From Acinetobacter brisouii CIP 110357 (GTDB taxonomy: Bacteria > Pseudomonadota > Gammaproteobacteria > Pseudomonadales > Moraxellaceae): a stretch of DNA of 64,000 bases. Within the stretch, counting starts at the first letter, position 1; every line of letters starts with the position of its first letter. The translations under genes and the position numbers were made by a program. Location of the stretch: contig NZ_KI530763.1 of assembly GCF_000488275.1 (NCBI RefSeq), positions 1 through 64,000 on the forward strand, given 5' to 3'. This document shows positions 26,524 to 34,417 of the stretch, piece by piece. The notes under the pieces are model-generated. The model searched no databases. It saw only the letters and a program-made list of their open reading frames with translations, and was not told where the DNA came from.

Positions 26524-27828
26524 TTAGCCTCCTAAAAGTTGTTCCTGAGGCAAACCTTCACGGCAATATTCGGCAATCATACTGAGACGACGTTTAGCAT
26601 TTTTATGGATCGGGTTACTCATATCCCACGCATAACCTGCCAAAAGTGATGACACCATTTCACGCAGTTTAACATGCTGATCCGAGCTAAAAACCACCTC
26701 CTGAAATTCGCCGCTATACCATGACTCTACATAGGCACGGAACACCTGAATGCCTCGACGCAAGGGTTGTTCATACTCTGCTAACCAGTCCACCGCTTGC
26801 CCTTGTAACGCCCGTTCCACCAATGGCACAGCTAAACTGGATGACTTCAACGCGATGGTTACGCCCGATGAAAACACAGGATCTAAAAACTCACCCGCAT
26901 TGCCGAGCAAGGCGTAATTTTTCTGCGCCAAATGTTTGACATTGGCTGAATACCCCACCAGTGTCCGCACAGGGGTATCAAACTGGGCACGGCGCAGCAG
27001 ATGCGATAGCGCAGGATCATCCTGTAAAATCATTTTAAACAAAGATTCTAAAGCTTCAGGCGTATCTGTACCTGTATAACCATAATGATCAAAGAAACTT
27101 TGCTCTGCCACTACCCCAAATGAAGAGCGACCATCGGCAAATGGAATCAGCCAGTACCATGCACGGTGATCTTTCTCATGCACGGTAATCAGGATTTTTT
27201 CCCGATCAAATTCAGGGTCATCCAAAATACCATCTTCAATATGGGTAAACACGGCACGGCGCACTGGGAAATCAGATGGGCTTTCCAAGTCTAGAAATTT
27301 TGGCAAGATGCGCCCAAAACCACTGGCATCTAGCAAAAACTTGCCCTGAATCTGATAGACATTTTCAGCTTCATCGCGCACGGTGAGTACAGGCTGCTCA
27401 GCCTCAACATCGACCGCGATTACTTCATGCCCATAGCGAATGTCTGTGCCATAGGTCTGTGCCTGATTCGCCAGAAGCTGGTCAAATGGCGCACGGCGTA
27501 CCTGCCACGTCGTGCCTGGCCCTGCGCTAAACTTCTCACGAAAATCATAAAAACTGCGCTGTTTGCCGCGCAAAAAACTCGCGCCATTTTTATACTGGAA
27601 GGCAAATTCATCGACATGCTCACGTACCGTGTCGAGCAAGCCCGCTTCTTCTAAAAACACCATACATTGTGGCAATAACGATTCACCAATCGAGAAACGT
27701 GGAAAATGCTGACGTTCCAAAATCACGACATCATAGCCTTTCTTGCGTAGCAAAGCTGCTGCTGAACTGCCCGATGGGCCTGCCCCAATAATCAAAACAT
27801 CGGTGTGCTGTAATTGTAATTCGGTCAT
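26524..27828 (-). CDS. FAD-dependent oxidoreductase (tryptophan-halogenase-like / geranylgeranyl-reductase-like)
   Basis: The 434-residue flavoprotein begins with a dinucleotide-binding fold, VLIIGAGPSGSSAAALLRKK (residues 12-31), then the FAD region VVILERQHFPRFSIGESLLP, and later LLGNAGEFLDPVFSSGVTIA, the second FAD motif of this superfamily. The sequence FPRFSIGESLLP is shared by halogenases and related monooxygenases. I do not see the tryptophan-halogenase WxWxIP motif in canonical form (the segment here is AWYWLIPFADG). It may hydroxylate or desaturate the aryl or polyene group. It overlaps the exporter gene by four bases. Confidence 0.8.
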   Translation of the reverse strand: MTELQLQHTDVLIIGAGPSGSSAAALLRKKGYDVVILERQHFPRFSIGESLLPQCMVFLEEAGLLDTVREHVDEFAFQYKNGASFLRGKQRSFYDFREKFSAGPGTTWQVRRAPFDQLLANQAQTYGTDIRYGHEVIAVDVEAEQPVLTVRDEAENVYQIQGKFLLDASGFGRILPKFLDLESPSDFPVRRAVFTHIEDGILDDPEFDREKILITVHEKDHRAWYWLIPFADGRSSFGVVAEQSFFDHYGYTGTDTPEALESLFKMILQDDPALSHLLRRAQFDTPVRTLVGYSANVKHLAQKNYALLGNAGEFLDPVFSSGVTIALKSSSLAVPLVERALQGQAVDWLAEYEQPLRRGIQVFRAYVESWYSGEFQEVVFSSDQHVKLREMVSSLLAGYAWDMSNPIHKNAKRRLSMIAEYCREGLPQEQLLGG

Positions 27829-30161
27829 TTTATATCTGACTCCGTTTGTGTTTTTAATGTGCGAATCATCTGGTACTTGGGATCAGCCATGGTAAATAAT
27901 GTCGCGTAAAGAAAAGAGAAAATCACCCCGAGCAGGACGGTCAGACCAAAGCAGTGAATGGCGTAAGTATGACTAAACGACAGCAGACCGAAACCGAGCA
28001 AGGTCGACAACATACACAGAAATAATGCCATGCTGACCACTTTCGGGTGATCATGTCCATGCCGATAGAAAATCGCGTAGTCCACCCCAATACCGATAAT
28101 CAGGAACGTGCCCATAATGCTAAACACATTAATTTCTACACCCAGCCATGCCTGAACCGCAAAGGTACTTAGCAATGCCATGATCACAGGCAACATGAGT
28201 GGCAACATCGAATGCCGCCCGTAAATCATACCCAAACCAACCGTCAGGCCAATCATGGCAAATAGCAACAACCACTGTGCCTGTACACGATAATCACGGA
28301 ACATATTGGATAAAGTCGTAATCGGTTGCTGTAACTGCACATCAGTCGTTTGCAGTTGCTTTAACGCGTTTACATCATGAATGCCTTGCAACAACACCAA
28401 ACGTTGTTTGGCATTCGGCTGCAAGAAATACAGTGGATGCTGACGAAAATCCTGAATGGTCAGCAGTGGCTGCTGCGGCAATTGTTTTTGCCATGCCAGA
28501 ATTTCTGCCACAGGTAAATCCAGCGCTTTTGCATAAGTGGTCAGTGCTGACGCAGGAATCTGCATCAATAATTGTTTATTTTTCTGCTGCTCAGTTTGCG
28601 ATGGTAACCATTGACCCAGTGCCTGAAAACCTTGCAGTTTGCCCTGAGCCTGTAACTGTTGTAATTGCTGAATCAGCTGTTGTTCTCGTTGTTCCAGCTG
28701 CGTTGTCGATTGTGCATGAATCACAAAGTAATCACTTGCCTGCTGCTGTGAAAAACGCTGGCGAATGTACTGGTCTTCCTGCTTGAGCTGCGCATTCATA
28801 CTTTGCAGATTGCGAATATCATCATTACTTTGCAAACGTAGCAAACTCAAACCAGCCACAAGCAAAATGGCAACCACACTGACATAACGTAAAGTCGTCT
28901 TCGCCTGAAAATATTCACGTGCCTGACCAATCCAGTGCAAGCGCCGAATCGCAGGTTCAGCATTCAGTGGTGGCAAGCGCGGTAACAGCAAAATACTAGT
29001 GATCCATGCCGAGACCAATCCCACCACAGAGAATACCGCAATCTGACGAAACCCTGGAAATGGGGTAAAGCTCAGTACCAGATAGGCTGCCACGGTGGTC
29101 ATCAGCCCCATAAACAGGCTCGGCAACAATGGCATCAAAATCTGAAAGCCCTTGAACTGACGATGTTGTGACTGCAATGCCATAAAGTAAAACGAGAAAT
29201 CGACACAAACCCCGATCAGACTCGCACCAAACACCAACGTGATCAGGTGAATTTCACCAAACCATGTGTGAGTCACCGCCAATGCCACCAAACTGCCACT
29301 ACTCACAGTAATAAATTCAGTCAACATCGGGCGTAGTGAGCGGAAACCAAACCACACCAAGAAAATCAGACCCAGACTTGAGCCTAGCCCGATGGTTGAA
29401 ATTTCCTGCTGTGCGGACTGCGTTCCGAAACTGGCAAAAATCAGGGTGCCTGTCCAGTGACTGGAGACCTGCTGTGCCTGTAGCTGTGGTTTAACCTGCT
29501 CAATCCACTTTGCAACTTTTTCCTGATAATCAATCTTATAAGGGCTGTCTTTCAGTTCCAGAACCAACAGGCGTGATACCTTGTTGCTATCGTGCAAGGT
29601 AGCAAAGCCCTGTTCAAGCTGAATGTTTTGAGTATTGTGCTGTGCCAGTCCCATCGCATAACGCGGAAACAATAACAATGGATCATGCTGCAACAACTGT
29701 GCAGTCACAGGCATTCCTGGGCTCATCAGTTGCAATAAACTTTGCTCGGACAATGCCGCATAGTCTTTTTGCTGAAGCAACTGCCGATCTTGCGAGGTCA
29801 ACAGCCCTGCCCGATGCTGAAACAGCACCTTACCAAACTGCTCACTGTCAAATTGCGGACGTAGTGGCTGAATCAGGTCACTCTGTGCCACTTGCTGCTG
29901 CAAGTGCTGCGTCGCCTGATTCAGTACCTGACTATTTTTAGCATCCAGCACCACAAACAGCTTGTTGTTGAGCTGTTGATTCATATATTGCTGGGTGTCT
30001 GCCAAACCTTCCTGCTGACTAAACTTGGGCAACAACGCAAAAATATTGGTCTGAATATGAATGTCTTTTTTCAGCCATAGCCAACCCATGCTGACGGCAC
30101 AGCACAGTAAAATGGTCAGCCAAATGGCAGTAGCTTTATTTTGCCAATTGGAATAACGCAT
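27825..30161 (-). CDS. MMPL/RND-type exporter of the APE-type cluster
   Basis: The 778-residue inner-membrane protein has the two-fold MMPL/SSD layout. One membrane helix (about residues 13-30) precedes a first periplasmic domain. A five- to six-helix bundle follows (residues 250-410: LGLIFLVWFGFRSLRP, LVFGASLIGVCVDFSFYF, WITSILLLPRL). A second periplasmic domain and a second bundle (residues 635-760) end the protein, with IIGIGVDYAIFYRHG. The Asp residues in the GVCVDFSFYF and GIGVDYAIFY helices fit proton relay. It should move the finished polyene lipid across or out of the inner membrane. It overlaps the LolA-like gene by 26 bases. Confidence 0.88.
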   Translation of the reverse strand: MRYSNWQNKATAIWLTILLCCAVSMGWLWLKKDIHIQTNIFALLPKFSQQEGLADTQQYMNQQLNNKLFVVLDAKNSQVLNQATQHLQQQVAQSDLIQPLRPQFDSEQFGKVLFQHRAGLLTSQDRQLLQQKDYAALSEQSLLQLMSPGMPVTAQLLQHDPLLLFPRYAMGLAQHNTQNIQLEQGFATLHDSNKVSRLLVLELKDSPYKIDYQEKVAKWIEQVKPQLQAQQVSSHWTGTLIFASFGTQSAQQEISTIGLGSSLGLIFLVWFGFRSLRPMLTEFITVSSGSLVALAVTHTWFGEIHLITLVFGASLIGVCVDFSFYFMALQSQHRQFKGFQILMPLLPSLFMGLMTTVAAYLVLSFTPFPGFRQIAVFSVVGLVSAWITSILLLPRLPPLNAEPAIRRLHWIGQAREYFQAKTTLRYVSVVAILLVAGLSLLRLQSNDDIRNLQSMNAQLKQEDQYIRQRFSQQQASDYFVIHAQSTTQLEQREQQLIQQLQQLQAQGKLQGFQALGQWLPSQTEQQKNKQLLMQIPASALTTYAKALDLPVAEILAWQKQLPQQPLLTIQDFRQHPLYFLQPNAKQRLVLLQGIHDVNALKQLQTTDVQLQQPITTLSNMFRDYRVQAQWLLLFAMIGLTVGLGMIYGRHSMLPLMLPVIMALLSTFAVQAWLGVEINVFSIMGTFLIIGIGVDYAIFYRHGHDHPKVVSMALFLCMLSTLLGFGLLSFSHTYAIHCFGLTVLLGVIFSFLYATLFTMADPKYQMIRTLKTQTESDIK

Positions 30162-30768
30162 GTTCTTGGGCTGTTAGATTTTGAGGTTGGCTGGTTTGCT
30201 GACTAAAGCGAATTTGAGTGATGTTGCGGTCTTTTTCCTGAATCACGATCTGATTCACATAACGTCCACCTTGTACATTGACCTGATTAAACAATTTTTT
30301 AAACAGGCTGCTTTTCGGGGTTAAGGTTACTGCCCAAGCCTGATTGTTATGTGTGGCACTGACAATATTAAAATTGCTGGCTAGGCCTTTTTCATCGCCT
30401 GCCATCAATTGTAAAAACAGGGTCGCCACCGAACCATACGGTGACTGCTGCACATTGATCTGACTCATGGTACGCTGGGTTTTCTGTACCAGCTTTTGCG
30501 GCGTTACCACCAGATCAGCCTGTACAGGAGTTTGCATTTGCCAGAGGACACCCTGCTGTTTGCTAAACACTACGTTGCCTTTCGAGACATAGGTTTTGTT
30601 CAATGAGGTCAGTTTCTTTTGCTGCTCAAAATGCGCATGTACCACAGGCGTTGCAGACACTTGCTGAAAAATGTCACGCACTTCATTGATCGGTGCGGCA
30701 ATAACAGTTTGACTGCTGGCAGCCGCGAATACGCCAGCACAGAACATTGCACGGGTGTTGAATTTCAT
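30136..30768 (-). CDS. LolA-like outer-membrane lipoprotein carrier domain protein
   Basis: The 210-residue periplasmic protein, read from the ATG at 30768, begins MKFNTRAMFCAGVFAAASSQTVIAAP, a signal peptide. This start is chosen because AGGAG lies seven bases upstream and the ATG overlaps the thioesterase stop (ATGA). The mature part is LolA-like: HFEQQKKLTSL, VVFSKQQGVLWQM, VTPQKLVQ and VTLTPKSSLFKKLF resemble the half-barrel lipoprotein carrier. It is not the general LolA gene because of its location and modest similarity. It probably carries a hydrophobic product between the exporter and the outer membrane. Confidence 0.82.
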   Translation of the reverse strand: MKFNTRAMFCAGVFAAASSQTVIAAPINEVRDIFQQVSATPVVHAHFEQQKKLTSLNKTYVSKGNVVFSKQQGVLWQMQTPVQADLVVTPQKLVQKTQRTMSQINVQQSPYGSVATLFLQLMAGDEKGLASNFNIVSATHNNQAWAVTLTPKSSLFKKLFNQVNVQGGRYVNQIVIQEKDRNITQIRFSQQTSQPQNLTAQEHALFQLAK

Positions 30769-31196
30769 TTTGTTGCTCCTGTCGGCTGAAAGCCTGACCA
30801 TGCTTCTAAGCGATCAAACAACACTTGTGGAGATTGTAAGCACAGTTCACGGGTTTTGGCATTGACGGCTACCTGCGTGGTGTAGCCTTTGGTCAGACGC
30901 TTGCCTGTTTCGGCATCAAACACCAGATAATCAATTTTCAGGCGATTTTCCCATTCTTTTAAAATGGCACGTACCCGAATTTTCTGCTGAAACTGAATGC
31001 CATAGACATAGCGCACGTGACTTTCAATCACGGGCCACAAATAACCCGATTCCTGCATTTGCAGATAGTTGTAGCCGAACTGATCCAGCAAGTGACAACG
31101 GGCAATTTCAAAATATTTTAAATAATGTCCATGCCACACCACATTCATACTGTCCACATCATGAAACGGGACATCAAGGGTCACCTCAGCGTACAT
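30765..31196 (-). CDS. Hotdog acyl-CoA/acyl-ACP thioesterase (4HBT/YbgC type)
   Basis: The 143-residue protein starts MYAEVTLDVPFHDVDSMNVV. The HDVD-x-x-N-x2-W-H-G-HYLKYFE pattern is the 4-hydroxybenzoyl-CoA thioesterase signature with the catalytic Asp. GGAG lies seven bases before this ATG; a GTG at 31226 and an ATG at 31202 are alternatives with worse spacing. It overlaps the ammonia-lyase gene by 11 bases. It could release the polyene chain from the carrier or hydrolyse stalled intermediates. An equivalent thioesterase is common in aryl-polyene clusters. Confidence 0.85.
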   Translation of the reverse strand: MYAEVTLDVPFHDVDSMNVVWHGHYLKYFEIARCHLLDQFGYNYLQMQESGYLWPVIESHVRYVYGIQFQQKIRVRAILKEWENRLKIDYLVFDAETGKRLTKGYTTQVAVNAKTRELCLQSPQVLFDRLEAWSGFQPTGATK

Positions 31197-32742
31197 CTGC
31201 ATTCTCCACTTGGTTGAACCATGCACTATTCAACAACTGTAACTGCTCAAAACGATCAACAATCTGTTGCAAATCGTACTGTAATGGTCGGTCTTCTTTT
31301 ACAAGAGTAAAGCTCTGCAACGTCCACGCAACAAATTGCTGCAATACAGGACTGAGTTGCTCGGTCAGTCCACGCAAATGAATCGCCTGCACACTGGCAC
31401 AGCACAGTGCCGCCACCACTTGTTCAGTCAGCACCAGCACACGGGTTGCATCACGCGCGGCAATGGTGCCCATGCTAACTTTGTCTTGGTTATGGCATTC
31501 GGTTGAGCGTGAGAAAATAGAGGCTGCTAAAGTTTGCTTCAAGGCTTCGGCTGTCCAAGCCGACACCCCGATTTGTACCGCCTTAAAACCATGATTCAGC
31601 GGTAAACGCTCGGCTTCTGCACCTGTCAAATTGCGTGGCAAGCCATGATTCATTTTATGATCCACCAACTGCGCCATCTGGCGATCCAACAAATCGGCAA
31701 AATTCGCGACCATTAGTTTCAGGCTATCCATGGCTTGGGCAATGTGCCCGCCATAAAAATGTCCGCCATGTAGCACGCGTAAATTCACAGGATCAATCAG
31801 CGGATTGTCATTACTCGAATTCAGCTCATTTTCAATAAACTGACGCAGCCAGACTTTGGAATCTTCAAATACCCCGATCACATGCGGCGCACAGCGCAGC
31901 GAATAGCGGTCTTGCAAACGTGGGCTTTGACGCTCGGTTTGTACTTCTGAATTCAGTACCTGACGTAAAATGCAGGCAATTTTTTGTTGCCCGACATGCG
32001 GTTTCTGGGCAAAAAGCACTTCATCAAAATGACTCGGATTACCTTCGAGTGCCAAGACATTCAGCGCAGTAATCAAAGTTGCCGCATAAGCCGTTTGCTC
32101 AGCTTTTTTATAATTCAAACAGGCAATTGCTGTCATCACTGCTGTGCCATTCATCAATGCCAAACCTTCTTTCGGGCGTAGGCAAAGTGGCTCCATCTGA
32201 TAATGCTGATAAACCTGCTGCATCGGAACAATCTGCCCTTGCCAGTACACATCACGCTCACCAACCAGTGCCCCTGCGATATACGACAACGGGGTTAAAT
32301 CGCCACTTGCACCGACAGAACCTTCCGATGGAATCACAGGCACAATATTTTCATTCAGCATCCATACCAAGCGCTCAAGCAGTGCCAGTGACACGCCCGA
32401 ATACCCCCGTGCCAAGGAACATAAACGAACCAGCAACACCGCACGTGACGTCACCAAGTCGAGATTCTCACCCATGCCACAGCCATGAAAACGCGAAAGC
32501 TGGAGTGGTAACTCATTCACCTGATGTTTTGGAATTTCGACCAGACAGGAATCGCCATAACCTGTGGTCACACCATAAATCACACCATCTTCATCGAGCA
32601 GTTGATCGAGAAAATCTGCGCCACGTTGAATCAATTCACGCCATTCTTTTGAGCTTGGCAGTGCCACAGGCATCTGCTGTTGTGCAACCTGCACCACCTG
32701 TTTGATGCTTAATGGTTGTTCACCAACAATAAGCGTTGTCAT
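31186..32742 (-). CDS. Aromatic amino acid / histidine ammonia-lyase family enzyme
   Basis: The enzyme removes ammonia from an amino acid by means of the MIO cofactor, which forms by cyclisation of Ala-Ser-Gly. That triad is at residues 145-147 in SEGSVGASGDLTPLSY. The catalytic Tyr is in VIYGVTTGYGD (Tyr56), and NGTAVMTA, NDNPLID and the later SMGTIAARD are also conserved. It is 518 residues, close to HutH. The substrate-selectivity pair reads Phe85-His86 in my hand alignment, while bacterial tyrosine lyases have His-Leu or similar and histidase Ser-His. Within this cluster a role in making a cinnamate or coumarate starter is more likely than histidine breakdown, as no hut genes are near. 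Confidence 0.85.
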   Translation of the reverse strand: MTTLIVGEQPLSIKQVVQVAQQQMPVALPSSKEWRELIQRGADFLDQLLDEDGVIYGVTTGYGDSCLVEIPKHQVNELPLQLSRFHGCGMGENLDLVTSRAVLLVRLCSLARGYSGVSLALLERLVWMLNENIVPVIPSEGSVGASGDLTPLSYIAGALVGERDVYWQGQIVPMQQVYQHYQMEPLCLRPKEGLALMNGTAVMTAIACLNYKKAEQTAYAATLITALNVLALEGNPSHFDEVLFAQKPHVGQQKIACILRQVLNSEVQTERQSPRLQDRYSLRCAPHVIGVFEDSKVWLRQFIENELNSSNDNPLIDPVNLRVLHGGHFYGGHIAQAMDSLKLMVANFADLLDRQMAQLVDHKMNHGLPRNLTGAEAERLPLNHGFKAVQIGVSAWTAEALKQTLAASIFSRSTECHNQDKVSMGTIAARDATRVLVLTEQVVAALCCASVQAIHLRGLTEQLSPVLQQFVAWTLQSFTLVKEDRPLQYDLQQIVDRFEQLQLLNSAWFNQVENADVR

Positions 32743-33671
32743 TTTTTAATATTCCAAAACTGATAAAAATTAAACCATTGATACGGCGCACGTATGCAAT
32801 GCCACTCCAGCAAATCCACATACTTGCGTGTCACGATCGCCATCTCAGGCAAACGTGCTTTACGCGGCAAGTCGATGCATTCGGCAATCGGATGGAAATG
32901 CACTTCAAAATTATGCTGTACGCGGTAACAAAAACTGGCAATCACAGGCACTTTGAGCAAGTTGGCTAAAATCCATGCGCCTTGTGACCACGGTGCCTCT
33001 TGCCCTAAAAAACTCAACATCTGTATACGCTGCGAATGAATCGGCACACGGTCAGCAGCAATCATCACCCACTCACCTGCATCGAGTTTGTCCTGCAAAA
33101 TCATGGTAGTTTCCATGCCCAGTTCATCCACCGAAATCAGCGAGACATTGGACTTAGAACTGATTTTTCGAAGGAAGGCGTTAAACTTGTCAGCATGCTT
33201 CTGATAGACCAAGACATTGATTTTCTGTTGATGTTCAGACTTGATCGCACGTAACAATTCGATATTGCCAAAGTGTGATACTAGAATAATCAATCCCTGC
33301 CCATAGTGACGACGCAAATGTTCATGACCATGAATTTGTAGACGCTGCTCGGAAATTTCTCCGAGCCAGCCCTGCATTTTGTCGACAATGGCTTCTGCAA
33401 AGACAATAAAATGTCGATAGCTATGCTGCCATGTCGGCATCTGCTGAAATGGTGATTGCTGCCCCGCAAAACGATGCAACCTTTGCAAATAATCCAGTGA
33501 AGCCTGACGCGCACTTGGCGACAGTAGCCAGTACCACATCACCACCACATACAGCAGCGCCTGAATTAGGCAGCGCCCAAACAGGCGATATAGCCAAAGC
33601 ACCAGCAGCAAAGGCAGTACACCACCTTTTTCCTTGATTTCATTCCATGCAGGTGGGCGCGGATCAGACAT
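32739..33671 (-). CDS. LpxL/HtrB-family acyltransferase
   Basis: The 310-residue inner-membrane protein resembles lipid A late acyltransferases. It has a membrane anchor at about residues 18-40 and 58-70, the HX4-like catalytic pattern in ILVSHFGNIELLRA, VMIAADRVPIHSQRI and FLGQEAPWSQGAWILA, then IASFCYRVQHNFEVHFHP. The start at 33671 gives MSDPRPPAWNEIKEKGG and an ATGA overlap with the glycosyltransferase. It likely transfers an acyl group, perhaps the polyene chain itself, to a lipid acceptor. In E. coli-type clusters an acyltransferase of this kind is associated with the glycosyltransferase. Confidence 0.82.
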   Translation of the reverse strand: MSDPRPPAWNEIKEKGGVLPLLLVLWLYRLFGRCLIQALLYVVVMWYWLLSPSARQASLDYLQRLHRFAGQQSPFQQMPTWQHSYRHFIVFAEAIVDKMQGWLGEISEQRLQIHGHEHLRRHYGQGLIILVSHFGNIELLRAIKSEHQQKINVLVYQKHADKFNAFLRKISSKSNVSLISVDELGMETTMILQDKLDAGEWVMIAADRVPIHSQRIQMLSFLGQEAPWSQGAWILANLLKVPVIASFCYRVQHNFEVHFHPIAECIDLPRKARLPEMAIVTRKYVDLLEWHCIRAPYQWFNFYQFWNIKK

Positions 33672-34417
33672 CAATCCCGACCTTTCAGGCGCTGTGGCAA
33701 TAAGCGTGGTAAGCGGCACAACATGCCTGCAAACAGACGTGAATGCATTTTGGTCAGTTCCCAGTTATCTTCCCATAACCGAAAATGTGAAATACCCTGT
33801 TCAGGATAAATTACAGGTGTTGCCACATTTTCAAAATGCACGCCCACCCAGCTCAGACGTACCAGAATTTCACTGTCAAAGCCCATGCGCGCAGGCAACT
33901 CGACCTGATCCATAATCGCCAGTGTAGCTGCCAGTGGGTACACGCGAAAACCGCACATACTGTCATGGATTTCTAAGGATAGACTGTTAATCCACACCCA
34001 GATATGCGAGGCATAACGTCCATACAAGCGCTTTTTCGGGACACTTTCATCAAAAATCGGCTGACCAATCACCATCGCTTCAGGATGCTGCTCCGATACT
34101 GCCAGAAACTTGGCAACATCCTGCCAGTGGTGCTGACCATCGGCATCAAGCTGCAAGGCATGGCTACAGCCCAGTTCGGCTGCACGACGTAATCCTGTCA
34201 TCACTGCCTGCCCTTTCCCCATATTTTGCGCATGCTCAACCAGCACGACATCACGATATTGTGCAGCCAAGTCGCGTAAAATCTGCGAGGTTTCAGCATT
34301 ACTGCCATCATTCACCAGCACGATCGGCAAGGCAAACTGGCTCAGATACTCAACCAAAGCAGCAAGATAATGCGGATGGTTATACACAGGAATCATCAGG
34401 GCAGCACGATAACTCAT
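33671..34417 (-). CDS. Family 2 glycosyltransferase
   Basis: The 248-residue GT-A enzyme starts MSYRAALMIPVYNHPHYLAA, then has LPIVLVNDGSNAET (DG of the nucleotide site), NMGKGQAVMTGLRRA, HALQLDADGQHHWQDV (DxD-type DADGQH) and HDSMCGFRVYPLAA. These are the hallmarks of polyprenyl-phosphate or lipid glycosyltransferases of family 2. It overlaps both neighbours by four bases. It probably adds a sugar to a lipid precursor that anchors the polyene. Confidence 0.87.
   Translation of the reverse strand: MSYRAALMIPVYNHPHYLAALVEYLSQFALPIVLVNDGSNAETSQILRDLAAQYRDVVLVEHAQNMGKGQAVMTGLRRAAELGCSHALQLDADGQHHWQDVAKFLAVSEQHPEAMVIGQPIFDESVPKKRLYGRYASHIWVWINSLSLEIHDSMCGFRVYPLAATLAIMDQVELPARMGFDSEILVRLSWVGVHFENVATPVIYPEQGISHFRLWEDNWELTKMHSRLFAGMLCRLPRLLPQRLKGRD

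Noticed and set aside
26524-27828. Flavoprotein as a true tryptophan halogenase
   Set aside because: The fold and FAD motifs fit the superfamily, but I do not find the canonical WxWxIP motif, so a halogenase claim is not supported.
32079-32705. 208-codon plus-strand frame opposite the ammonia-lyase gene
   Set aside because: It is the antisense shadow of a well-supported gene and encodes a His/Ser/Pro-rich low-information protein with no recognisable domain.
31186-32742. Ammonia-lyase as the histidine-utilisation enzyme HutH
   Set aside because: No hutU, hutI, hutG or transporter gene is adjacent. The gene overlaps polyene-cluster genes on both sides, so a catabolic role is less likely, though the substrate is not proven.
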